Source: Toxorhynchites rutilus septentrionalis
Taxonomy: Eukaryota > Arthropoda > Insecta > Diptera > Culicidae
Assembly: GCF_029784135.1 (NCBI RefSeq)
Contig: NC_073744.1
Location: 13,496,929-13,560,928, forward strand
Direction of reading: 5' to 3'
DNA length: 64,000 bases
Part shown: positions 10,593-20,694 of the stretch, piece after piece
Position numbering within the stretch: position 1 is the first letter of the stretch
Layout of the letters: every line of letters begins with the position of its first letter
Made by a program: the position numbers and the translations under genes
The notes under the pieces: model-generated
What the model saw: only the letters and a program-made list of their open reading frames with translations
Told to the model about the DNA's origin: nothing
The model's database searches: none

Positions 10593-12536
10593 TTGGCAAT
10601 ATTCGATCCAAATAAGCCCTGTTTCATTCAGACTGATAGTTCCAAAGACGGCTTAGGATGTGTCTTGCTACAGGATCATGGCCCTGTGGCATATGCATCC
10701 AGAACCCTAACTAAGAGCGAACAGTTATGGGCCCAAATTGAGAAAGAGCTATTGGCTGTAGTATACGCGTGCGAACGGTTCCATTATTTTGTTTATGGGC
10801 GTGATTTTACGGTACAGTCCGACCACAAACTATTGGAAACATTGATTAAACGAGATATTGATGATGTTACTCCACGATTACAGCGTATGTTCCTGAGATT
10901 ACTTAAATATCCAGGGTTGTCGTTGGTCTACACGCCTGGAAAAAACATGCTCGTGGCGGATTGTCTATCGAGAGCTGCATTAGAAGAAACTGGTGAAATT
11001 CAGATGGAGCTTCAATCTGTTGTGCATGCCCTTGTAAAAAAAGCATGCATGTCGCAAGAAAATTTCGACTTGTATGTAGAGAAACTGAATCGGGACGAGC
11101 GTTATATGCGGATAGTGAAATACATAGAAACTGGGTGGCCTTCTTATCACAAAGTTGATGATTTAAGCCAATTATTTTACAAGCATCGCAATGAGCTCCA
11201 CTATGAAAATGGACTTCTTTTCAAAGATCATCGCCTGGTCATACCAACTGAATTACAGCCAACTATCTGTAAATGGTTACACGCACCGCACCTCGGAATT
11301 GAAAAAACCCTCTCCCGAGCAAGAACACAGTTTTTCTGGCCCGGAATGACGAATGACATCAAAGAACTAACTATGAACTGCATCACATGTGAGAAGTTTC
11401 GACGCAATAATCAGAAAGAGCCACTTGTGCAAGATGAAGTAGCAGAATATCCGTACCACCGAGTGTCCACTGACATTTTCGAATATGGTGGTTATGATTG
11501 GCTAATTTTAATAGATTCGTATTCTGGTTTTATTTGCTCTGAACGTCTACAGGACAAAACTATAAGTAGCGTCTGTAAGTTGTTCGATAGATTTTTCAAT
11601 TGTTACGGCTATCCAACGATAATTCGTAGTAATAATGTACCGTTTAACTCACGAGAATGCGAGAGATATGCAAATCTCAACAACATCACATTTAAGTTCT
11701 CTAGTCCCCGTTATCCACAAAGCAATGGACTCGCTGAGAAAGGAGTTGCAATCGCGAAAAACATTCTGAAAAGATGTTATGAAATGGGGGAAGTAGACCA
11801 GTTCCAATACAGGCTACTTGAGTACAACACAACACCAGTGGCAGCCATGCACGTATCTCCCAGCCAGTTGTTTTTCGGGAGACTTGTAAAAACTCGTTTG
11901 CTTATTGACGAAACACTTTTAAAGACGAAAATAGTCGATGACAATGTTGTGCGAGAGAAAGTATTGAGAAAACGCGATGTTCAGAAAAGCTATTATGATC
12001 GAAATGCAAAGCCACTACCAGTTCTGAAACTTGGAGATAGAGTTCTCTTTAGGAAGAATGCGCGAGAATGGCATTATGGACAGGTTGTTCGCGACATAAA
12101 CGGCCGCTCTTATGTAATTCGAGATAACTTTGGTAATCATTTCCACCGGAACCGTAGGTTCATGACACGTACTCATAATCAGGGGTCGAATTCCAGTGAG
12201 CTGTTACTCGAAGAGCATGTTAGGAAATATTTCATGACCCAGAGTCCACCAAGAGTTGTTATTCCATCTGAAGTAGCTCCTCCACATGCTGTGAACCCCG
12301 TTGAGGGTGCTATTCCACCAGTTGCTAGTAGATCGCCAGGGGTTGTATGTCCGCCTGTAACTGTACCTAGTATTGGTCCTGAATTTGATGATAATTCATC
12401 GCAAGCCAGTATTCAAGATCAAAGAACTCCACTGGAAGAGTCCAGCAACGATTCAGCCGAACCTGAAAGCCATCACCAAACTCGTAGTGGACGTACAGTG
12501 GTACCTCCAGATCGCTATGGACAGTGGTTATATTAG
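10593..12536 (+). pseudogene. RNase H and integrase of the Ty3/gypsy element (integrase active-site residue replaced)
   Basis: A 647-codon open frame continues pol. RNase H comes first, with TDSSKDGLGCVL, EKELLAVVYA and SDHKLLETL holding its acidic residues, and ends at PGKNMLVADCLSRA. Integrase follows with a zinc-binding HHCC region (HAPHLGIEKTLSRARTQFFW, then CITCEKF) and the core. The first Asp (VSTDIF) and the Glu (GLAEKG) are kept, but the second catalytic Asp, expected in a RSDNG-like motif, is Asn (codon 11631-11633) and the following Gly is Val. The frame ends in a Pro/Ser-rich tail. The Met at 10593 is simply the first Met after an upstream stop, not a real start. Confidence 0.85.
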
Positions 12537-12570
12537 ATAGTTTGAAATTAAATTGAAACAAAAGAATGCG

Positions 12571-12752
12571 TGTAATAATATTTTATTTTCGAGCTACCCT
12601 ACATCTTGTGCCTCCCTAATCACCATGCATTGCTGTAGGGATATATTTTGTCAAGCTAGAGAGAGCTGCGTCACTCGCCATCATTGAATTGTAATTCGTA
12701 CCGTTGGAGCGTATAGACGCAAATAAAAATACTTTGTAACACACTTAAAACA
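12571..12752 (+). repeat. 3' LTR of the Ty3/gypsy element
   Basis: It is nearly identical to 7866-8047. It is preceded by a purine-rich run (AAACAAAAGAA) that can serve as the polypurine tract for plus-strand priming, and followed by the target duplication GAAAT. Confidence 0.95.
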
Positions 12753-13357
12753 GAAATATTTGATCATAAAAATAATAACATCAGAACAGATATGTTGGAG
12801 CAGTGAGCGATTGCATACTACTGTGTACTGGTGAGGTGGAAACAAAACAAAAAATTGCGCAAGTATCATATTCATTGTTGTTTATCATTGACTTGTAGCA
12901 TGTAGCATGTTGAATAGATGGAATGCCGCCTTTAGGTTCCATAGTCACATGCACAGCGTTGCCAATGTTCCAGTTTAAACTGAATTCTTCCAGTTTTTTC
13001 ATCGATCCAGTCAAACAGTTAAACCCTTAAATCATCCAGTGTTTTTAAAATATTGTCCAATTTTATCCAGTTTTTTGACGTGGGACTACGTCTAACCGGA
13101 GTATATGGGGGGTAAAATGAAAACCTAAACACAGAGCATGCAGGAAAAAAAATGAAAGATTCCGAATGCTTATAACTCGAACATTTCTTAGTGGATCGGA
13201 AAGATGTTTGCATCAATTGATAGGGAATGTTTCTACGTTTCTATCGCATTTAATAAAATGTTATTTTTCATTGGATAAACAATTGAATAACTGTAAAATG
13301 TTAAGCGTTATCTAAACGCCCTAACTGCCTCATTTTGATTGGCCCGATCTACGGTTT

Positions 13358-13748
13358 CCCTAACACAGCCATCAAAACCAAGCAGCCTTGGGGAAATCGG
13401 CATTGCAAATACATGAAAGTATGGGAACTTTTGCTCTCACCGAAATATGTTCCCTAACACAGACTTCAAAACCAAGCAGCGTTGGAGAGATCGGCATTGC
13501 AAGTACATGAAAGTCGAAAGTTTGTTGTGACTGAAATGTGTTTCCCTAACACAGATTTCAAATACATGGAGCGTGAGGAAATTGACATTCCAAATACATG
13601 TAAGTCGGGGGCTTTTTTGTTCCGACTGAAATGTGTTTCCCTAACACAGACTTCAAATCTATGGAGCGTGGGAAAATAGTCTCAGCAAATAAATGCAAAC
13701 TGCGAGTACTTTTGTACTCGCTTGCCTTTGTGCAAACTAGAATATGTT
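13358..13748 (+). repeat. Tandem repeat of ~92-110 bp units, about four copies
   Basis: Each unit starts with CCCTAACACAG and contains a TTCAAA block, a GCATTGCAAATACATG-like block and a GAAATGTGTTT-like end. The units are diverged from one another. The same array, with about five units, is present in inverse orientation at about 35094-35560, so the array is an integral part of family A. Confidence 0.85.
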
Positions 13749-13868
13749 TTCTTATCACGGTCTTCCGAGAAGTACGTACACTTGAGAGATGCAAACTTCA
13801 GAAGGAAACGTAAAATGAAATAATCGTTTGATAATTCTTTCGTTCACATATTTTTTCCTATGTATCAT

Positions 13869-14140
13869 CTTCTTGAATGGCGTTTAACGTTCCCTGTGGA
13901 ACTTTTGCCGTCTCAACGTATGCATTAACTAGCGTCATTTATTAATACTTAGTTGAGATTTCTTAAGCCAAACAACACGCCTTGAATGTATTCCGAGGGG
14001 CAAGCTCTTGAATACGCGTGACCACAGTGCAAGTCGAAGGAAATTTCTTTGACGAAAAATCCCCCGGCCAGAACGGGAATCGAACCCGAACACCCGGCAT
14101 GATAATGTGAGACGCTAACCACTCGGCCACGGGTGCACAC
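13869..14140 (-). mobile_element. tRNA-derived SINE, copy 2 (inside family A)
   Basis: The 272-bp element lies on the minus strand and is flanked by perfect 10-bp direct repeats TATGTATCAT (13859-13868 and 14141-14150). On the minus strand it starts GTGTGCACCCGTGG and carries the same pol III A and B boxes as copy 1. The other family A copy lacks it, which shows directly that it inserted into a pre-existing family A element. Confidence 0.95.
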
Positions 14141-14399
14141 TATGTATCATACCAAACGTAAAAAGACTGTCATAAACTTAATTGTAATGGAGAACATAAT
14201 CTATCACAATGCATGAATTTACCTTATACGGAATTATACAATCTTTTTACTCATAAAGCGAATATATTGAATTCAATTGAATTCAAGAATTGTTTCATTC
14301 AATCAAAACTTTAATCAATACTAACAAATGATTGGTACGATAAGGTAGTCCCGCGTCAACCTTGCGATTATACCATAGATATAACCCAACCTTTTTTTA

Positions 14400-15503
14400 T
14401 TTGCGTGCTTTAGTTTTACCAATTTCATGGGAAATAAATTCACAATGCATAAATATCATCCCTCCCTCACCCTTCTTATTCCTTAACCTATTTTGTTTTT
14501 TGGCATTATAGGGTTCTTGCTACACATACATGCAAAGCATCTGTCGGGCAAACATCATTTGTTTACATTCGTAGCTTCTATGCAGCAGAAGCGGATTCAT
14601 TATCAATCGACGTTCTTGTAGATGATTTAATTATAGTTGCGATCTTTCTATTAGCACGAAATATTTCATAGAACTAACATGAACTTTGTGAAACAGTTAG
14701 GCAAGCTATTTACCGAACAAAAGCTTTTGTGTGACACATATTGCTTAACTTACTAGCACCTATTTCGCAATGTTCGTTGAGCGACTTCCCTACTAGATTT
14801 GAATCGAAAAAATAACAGGAAAGGATTATCAGCATGTTCGGACCTAGATTCAAGACACAGAGGCTCGAGCTCACGTTCGAATTGAATTGACGAATTGATG
14901 GATTTTCTTCGTTTCCGATCAATTTTCTTATAACCATATTTCACTTCTCCGCAGAACATTCAGATACCCGGAAATCATATCTGAGGGTTGGTTGATCTTT
15001 CTGGCTGAATATGCTCTTAATTTCAACATAATCATCTGCTTTTTTGGCGAAACTAACCACCGATTAAGAATATCTGCAAACGAATATTCATTATAGTTTA
15101 CTTCTTCACGAGACCAGCATTTTTGGGCAAAAAGCCTAAATGGGAGCACACTTCACACACTCCGGCTATACAATCGCAATGTGCAGTTTTCACTTTTTCT
15201 GTGAAACTTTTTGAATAATCTGCAATCTGCTTCGATTGATATGGATCATAGCCATAACAGAAATTTCTATTTTTCTCCGTATATATGGCTTTGACACTAA
15301 AAGTAAATATTTTTATGTAAAGAGACATATACTCGCATGTTATTAATGTAGTGTAGCGCGTAATTTCTACAACTATTTCGCTAAAATAATTATTTAAACA
15401 AAGCTCAATCTTGTCGATCCATATAAATCCTATGCAGCGATATCTTTTGCCTGCCCAACAGATCACTAATACATATGCACGCTGCAAGCGCCCTATTCGT
15501 TCA
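14400..15503 (-). pseudogene. Possible remnant of a SWIM-zinc-finger protein gene, degenerate
   Basis: On the minus strand, the frame near 15140-15190 reads KTAHCDCIAGVCEVCSHLG, which fits the CxCx(n)CxH pattern of a SWIM zinc finger as seen in insect proteins that also carry a YqaJ-type nuclease domain. A shifted frame then gives FAQKCWSREEVNYN, resembling the sequence that follows the finger in those proteins. The frames are interrupted several times and no full domain is present. The open frame that covers the finger reaches into the neighbouring hAT element at 15504, so its first ~25 codons are transposon DNA. It may be a host pseudogene or part of a transposon. The part from 14400 to about 14900 shows no recognised motif. 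Confidence 0.4.
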
Positions 15504-16133
15504 CAGGGATGCCAGTTAGTTTTTTCAAATGTTTTCACATGGTACGAAAAAATGTCTTCATATGTCTTCACAATCATATCGAAGGAAACTACACTTCACA
15601 ATTTACTTTTGAACAGAGTTTGATAGCTTATTCAAAGTTTATTCTAATTGGCACTGTTATATAGCGCATTTCATTAAACTTAATATAAGATTTTGAAGTT
15701 TATTTCAATAAATGTGAACAAAGAATATATTCCGCAACTGCTAACTAAATTTCAAAAGTTTCGAAATAATAATTCTCGAGTGCAAATCAACTAATGTCTT
15801 CTAGAGACAATATGTGTTCAGACTGCTTGAATTTCTCCAGAATTCGAAGTAAAAGTCGCTTTGTTGTTGAATTAATTCTGTATACTTGTAGATTTTCAGC
15901 TTGAACACTAAGAACAAACAAGTGACAAAAGCCCTACTTCTGTTGATGATATTTTCGGCCAATAGTTAGATTTTAATGGAAATAGTATCTCTCAAAAATT
16001 CACACAAGCTATCATATTGAAATGTCTTCACATATATCATAATGTCTCCAAAATGTTTTCACAAAATCAAATGTCTTCACAGTAAGTCAAATGTCTTCAA
16101 AATGAAGACATATCTTCAAACCTGGCATCTCTG
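15504..16133. mobile_element. hAT-type non-autonomous element 1
   Basis: The ends are CAGGGATGCCAGTT on the left and, in reverse complement, CAGAGATGCCAGGTTTGAAG on the right. They are flanked by TTCGTTCA (15496-15503) and TTCGTTCG (16134-16141), an 8-bp duplication with one mismatch. Short ATGTCTTCAC-like motifs are repeated towards both ends. At 630 bp, it has no coding capacity. Confidence 0.82.
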
Positions 16134-16269
16134 TTCGTTCGATCGGTCGAAGGTGTTTTCACCTTGAAATGAAAAACCGGAAATCTCATGTGTCCAACAT
16201 GCGTCAAGGATTATTTTTAGGTAAACTGAAAAGGAAAACCTGTACAATGTATTAGACCGGCTATATATT

Positions 16270-16630
16270 CTATTATTTATCGCTTTTTCCAATCAAAATC
16301 CATTGGCGATGGTGGAAAGAGCTTCCCACAGTTGAAATCTGAGAAGGTATCCGAGAAAACTCCTCTAAAATCAATCGTCCCGGAGATATGTTATTCATAG
16401 CGTATTTTATTTTATTATTACGTTATAGAACTCCATTCGCGACGGCGGAGAGTTATCTTTGGGAAAAGATAACCGGAAGCACTCTAAAACCAATCGAACC
16501 GGCAACGTATTTAGTTATTCATCTATATCGAACTTCAATCTCGAAGTGGGCAGCTGTTTTTTGAAAACCTGAGCAGCCGAGAGGACTCCTCTAGAAACAA
16601 TCGTTCCGGAGTTATGAGTGTTGCTCGCTT
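16270..16630. repeat. Diverged tandem repeat, about three units of ~145 bp
   Basis: Blocks resembling GGACTCCTCTAGAAACAATC followed by a CCGGAG-like word recur near 16360, 16475 and 16590. The copies are strongly diverged from one another. No coding frame persists through the units. The rest of 16142-16755 shows nothing recognisable. Confidence 0.5.
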
Positions 16631-16763
16631 GTCCAACATGTATCAATGTTGATAAAAGAACATGAATTGAATTGATTTTCAAGAATGTCACTTACCTGTC
16701 CTGAATCTGGGTTAATTCGACCTTCTTCTGTGAAGAAATCAATATCGAAAAGTAGTGCCGCAC

Positions 16764-17514
16764 TAGAGATGTGCCATCCGCTCATGAGCTGTTCCGAAGA
16801 ATCGACTCTTTGAAGTGAGTTGACGCGGAACAGCTCGCAAAAAAAATCAAACAGCTCTTCAGCTCACTTTGATGATGATGAAGGAGAGAAAAGAGCTGTA
16901 GAATTGAAGAGAGTGTGTGAGCTGTAAGATTCAAATGAACTGACCGTCTCTCGCTCTTCGTGTTAAGACATCAGTTTAGTTTCATTTGTCCCTCGTCTTT
17001 TCAACTGTTATATTCGCGTTGACGGCATTGAGCTTTGTTTACCAGTTTAGGGGGCGCCAAAAATAATAATTGGCTCTCAGGCAGAATGAACACGTTTTTA
17101 AAATTCAAATTATTAATGAAAATTAACTTCTGTGTATCAAATGAGTATTCTATTTCAATGAAAAACACTTTGTTTGCAGGCGGTGCAAAAATCTCATAAG
17201 ATTTTTTTTTTTTTGAAGAAAACTTTCTATTGTAATGTAAAGCCTCAGTAAAAATGTCGGAAATGTTATACTCGCCGAGTCTGTTGTAAATAATAGTCTG
17301 GAATACGTGTTTCAAGTAATTAATAATATGGTGTGAAAAATTTCATTTGAATTTTAACATTTTCAAACTGGCTTCGTGGCTATCGAGTTTGGGACCCAAA
17401 TTGAAAGTCGGCACTGACAACTGAGCTGAAGAGCTGTTCATAAAGAATAGCTCATTTAGATGAGCTGATATGATCAGAGCTGTTCATCATGATGAGCTGA
17501 TTTGCACACCTCTA
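16764..17514. mobile_element. hAT-type non-autonomous element 2
   Basis: This 751-bp element is flanked by perfect 8-bp duplications TGCCGCAC (16756-16763 and 17515-17522). The termini are TAGAGATGTGCC on the left and, in reverse complement, TAGAGGTGTGCAAATC on the right. Subterminal regions are rich in AGCTCAT/AGCTGTTC motifs in both orientations, which may be transposase-binding repeats. It has no transposase frame. Confidence 0.92.
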
Positions 17515-17739
17515 TGCCGCACAACTGAATTATCAGCGTGGCAATTAGAATAATAATATTTTGTTCACATTTTCTTTGCGGGTGCCAGTAATGACAATCG
17601 TCAAAATTACCGACACCGCGTAGTAAAATGTACCAATCGTTGGTAGGGATGTGTATTGCATCTGACATTCATTTTACATATAGTTGGTAATATTTATAGA
17701 AAATATGTACATTCTACTAATGTTTACATTACCAAAGAT

Positions 17740-18492
17740 CAGGTATGGGCAAAATCGCATCGAAATTCGTTCTACAACACTCATTCGCCCTTCTATTCTT
17801 CGTTTATGCCTCACTTTATTTGAGACAGAAAACATTCACCTATCCTCTTCGCAAAGTTCATTCTCAATTAGAACGGAAAAATACTGTCTCGATTCCGCTC
17901 ATCTATTCTCAGAAATTTTTGCATTCCCTCATTTGCCTCTCGGAATGACGTTAGATGATGATAGAATCAAACTGGAAACCTTTGCTTGAGCCAGCGAGTA
18001 TCTCTGGAATATCATTCGTTTTTCACTCAAATAGCAATCATTGAGCCTCGATCGCGGCAGTAAAATATAGGAGGATAGTTGAAATCGAGTTGTTTCCTGT
18101 ACACTATAGCAAAAACATTTTTTTGTTTCTAGTATGAAACGATCTAAGCCAACGCAAAAGACCATATAAACGCAAGTTATTGGAGAGCGGAAGGTGGATT
18201 CATGTGCACTTGAATGCTGACAAGGAAAAGAGTACAAGGGAAAATAACTTGTTATTTTGTTTCGTGCGATCTTTACAAAGGAGTATTCATTCATTGACTG
18301 TTGTTTTCCACTCTTTGTTTTGTTATGTTCACTTTCAGTTTCAAATGAAGATCGTCGGGGAGCGTAGAATGATTCGTCGTGCAATCTCACGATTACTTGC
18401 TGCATTCTTTTCGCCATGATTATTCCAAGCAGATACAAGAGTGATTTGTAATTAGGTGTGGAGAAATGAGCGAATGAACTTTTCCATACTTG
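17740..18492. mobile_element. hAT-type non-autonomous element 3
   Basis: This 753-bp element is flanked by perfect 8-bp duplications CCAAAGAT (17732-17739 and 18493-18500). The termini are CAGGTATGGGCAAAA and, in reverse complement, CAAGTATGGAAAAG, which match only in part. It has no transposase frame. Confidence 0.85.
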
Positions 18493-18500
18493 CCAAAGAT

Positions 18501-19712
18501 TTGGTAGCTTTTTTTAGTAACCCATTTTCTGGGTATAGGTTGGAACTGAACAAAAACTAATTCGCTATTCGGGACATCGAAGCTGAATTTGACAGCTAGT
18601 TTATATAATGCAAAGATAATCAAAACGCAAAGCAAAAAGTGGTGGATTTTAACAAGTAGTTTCACAAATGAATTGATTTTGATAATGGTAAACGTTGAAT
18701 GGAAGAATAATGTTCTAAAGAGCTAACTAGGTTGAAATATATACAATAGTAACATTAGAAACATATTTTTGTTGTTGTAGAAAATGACACTTTCTCTGCG
18801 GCGGGAAAATAAACACAGCTTCAAGAACAAAATTATCAATGAAAATCAAATTATCCGTATCAAATGAATAATCTAAGGAAAAGTGTAACGAGTTTTGTAC
18901 AAGTGATAAAAATATCGTGACAGTGTCTAGTAACGATTTTTTTCGCGTTTTTTTCAGGAGCCATTATTGGGAGAAAAAGTAACATGCAATGTATTTGTGG
19001 GCCTAGGAGATATTTTTAAATTCACTGCCGGAGGAAGTCGTTTGGTCGTCGAGGGTAGTTTTACATACCTGGTGGAAATAAATGCAGCGCGTTGATATGA
19101 AGATTTCAGGTACGGTTGTTTATCTATGGCTCAATCTTCATCCTGAGCCGTTAAAACCAAGACGGGTCTATGGTACTAGGTGAGGCCGTTTCATCACTAA
19201 GATGGTTAGGGGAGCGGTATATGAAAACAGTACGGAAGAAAGCAGAAGGGGAATTTTTTCCTTGAAGTGTGAAAGAGACAGACTGATCACGAGCGAGCTT
19301 GGGCACAAGCGTATTGTGTTTTGTTTACAAACAAAACACAGTAGACTTCCAAGATGGCTGAAGAGTGGCTTTAGCAAGTTGGCCCACCTTAGGATATACT
19401 TCTACGCGCCTTGGTTAAAACTATTCGAGGTATCAGGTTCATCTGTTTTCGATGAAAGGTTATACTACTCTGGGTTAATATCTTAATTTATAATCTTGAA
19501 CGACTACATAAATCGAGCGACAGTTAAGTTCAGCGATATAATCATTTTTTTCAGTATTACTAACAAAAGAATTTTCTTATTGTAAAGGCAATTCGTCCAC
19601 TTTTCAAAGGTTCTGGTGAAAATATTTAGGAGGTACTCTTATTCGAGTCTGTATTGTATGTTAATGCAATAAATAATCGGTTCCTGAAGTAAAAACTGCT
19701 TTACTAAGATTC
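18501..19712. other. Intergenic DNA with repeat remnants
   Basis: A block near 18790-18880 resembles 17085-17160 inside hAT element 2, so a diverged relative may lie here. A perfect palindrome with 12-bp arms (TGTGTTTTGTTT, 2-nt centre) occupies 19315-19340. No gene was recognised. Confidence 0.35.
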
Positions 19713-19716
19713 ACTC

Positions 19717-20019
19717 AGTTAGCGACAGCCCAAACGTAAACATAAACAAGGAGTTAGCAGCAGCCATAACCGATATCGCGAGAACGGAGCTCGCCAGCAT
19801 AAACATAATAACTCATCAAAACAACGATATGAGCTAGCCGCCGGTCAGCATTATTTCAAGGACAGAAATCAGGCCACCCGAAAAGATAAACACAGCACGC
19901 GAGCTGACTTTAGAGCTTAAGATCAAATTGTATTTTAGTCTTTAAGCAAGCGTGAATAAAAGAGCACAAGCTCTAGTAAAATATTATTTTTAGTTCTTAG
20001 TGATCCGAAAATATTAACT
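19717..20019 (+). repeat. 5' LTR of the errantivirus-like element
   Basis: It is a direct repeat of 26699-27001. The only difference seen is in the A/T run near 19980 (ATTATTTTTAG here, ATTTTTTTTAG in the 3' copy). The AGTTA...TAACT ends are those of the gypsy/17.6 group. An AATAAA hexamer lies near 19956. Confidence 0.95.
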
Positions 20020-20694
20020 GGCGCCCGAATAGGGACCCATTAAGTGAAAAAGTGTTAATTGAGTGAAAATTGAGATACCTGAAGAAGACTCAGTGTGTTA
20101 CAACAACTGACAGTTTCAGTGTTTTCACTCGCAAAAAAGTTAACACTCGCAATTACGACCGCGTTTAATTAACGCAGCCGTACGGACTGGCTCCTGAGTA
20201 GTGAAAAGTGCAGTGAAAACGTGTAGTTGGAACAAAAAGGAAAGCAACCGCCGTACCGGGACTAATTGCTAGCAACTGGGTTCCCGTGGATCCTGACATC
20301 TCGAAGTGCAACCCGGCACTACAGGATTCGGAATAATAGGAGTCGACAACGCCCCAGCCGCGCGTCCAGAGCCTTCCAATATCAACACTGTTAGAGGATT
20401 GTTGATTGGAGGTACGTCTCCCGCAATTGTGTGGTGTTCCCACATGATGGTTGGATTAGTTTGGTAAGTGAAATTTTAATTTTTTGTAGTTTAAAAAGTG
20501 AGATAAATAAATAAAGTTTTTAATAATAAAGTGAAATAAATAAACAGTATTAAACAAGTGAACTTATTTGATTTGATTTGATTTAATTTGTTGCCCTTGA
20601 CAACTATAAAAAGTGTGCAGAAAACCAAAAACTAATAAAATTCATTATTATATAGAAATCATAAGGTTCAAAAAAAAATTTTTTTTTCCTCACA
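20020..20694 (+). other. Leader of the errantivirus-like element (PBS and untranslated region)
   Basis: The primer-binding site overlaps the last T of the LTR. The following ~670 bp have no long open frame. This long leader is expected to carry packaging signals and the splice donor for env RNA, but neither could be pinpointed. Confidence 0.6.

Larger units (their letters stand above)
7866..12752 (+). mobile_element. Ty3/gypsy LTR retrotransposon (complete in outline, coding regions broken)
   Basis: The 4887-bp element is bounded by two 182-bp LTRs that begin TGTAAT and end AAAACA. It is flanked by the 5-bp direct repeat GAAAT (7861-7865 and 12753-12757). Directly after the 5' LTR lies a primer-binding site (TGGTGTCAGAAGC) that fits the 3' end of a tRNA-Leu, inferred from general knowledge of tRNA-Leu ends. 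Gene order is gag-protease, reverse transcriptase, RNase H, integrase, as in Ty3/gypsy. The two LTRs differ at one visible position, yet the coding part has several stops and frameshifts. Confidence 0.95.
7676..12931. mobile_element. Harbinger-like MITE with perfect 46-bp TIRs, split by an LTR retrotransposon
   Basis: The first 46 bases (7676-7721, starting AGGCGGCATTCC) are the exact reverse complement of 12886-12931. Both ends are flanked by the trinucleotide TTA (7673-7675 and 12932-12934), the 3-bp TWA target duplication typical of PIF/Harbinger elements. Removing the LTR retrotransposon at 7866-12752 and one copy of its target duplication leaves an element of about 365 bp with no coding capacity, that is, a MITE. 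The perfect TIRs suggest recent mobility. The superfamily call rests on the target duplication only. Confidence 0.85.
13074..14359 (+). mobile_element. Family A repeat element (TIR-bounded, with internal tandem repeats and a SINE insertion)
   Basis: The element is bounded by inverted sequences, TTGACGTGGGACTACGTCT at 13074 and the reverse complement of TTGACGCGGGACTACC ending at 14359. A second, inverted copy lies at about 33800-35862. Shared blocks include the left end, the ~92-bp tandem repeats and a distal block with ATAATCTATCACAAT. No coding capacity is seen. The copy here is interrupted by the SINE at 13869-14140; without it the element is about 1.0 kb. No target-site duplication was identified, so the superfamily is unknown. 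Its right end resembles termini of family B (53935-55512). Confidence 0.7.

Noticed and set aside
13358..13748. CRISPR-like array
   Set aside because: The units are ~92-110 bp, diverged, without constant short repeats separated by unique spacers, and they belong to a eukaryotic mobile element.
17001..17315. Minus-strand protein of 104 codons
   Set aside because: It lies wholly inside hAT element 2, is low in complexity and has no motifs.
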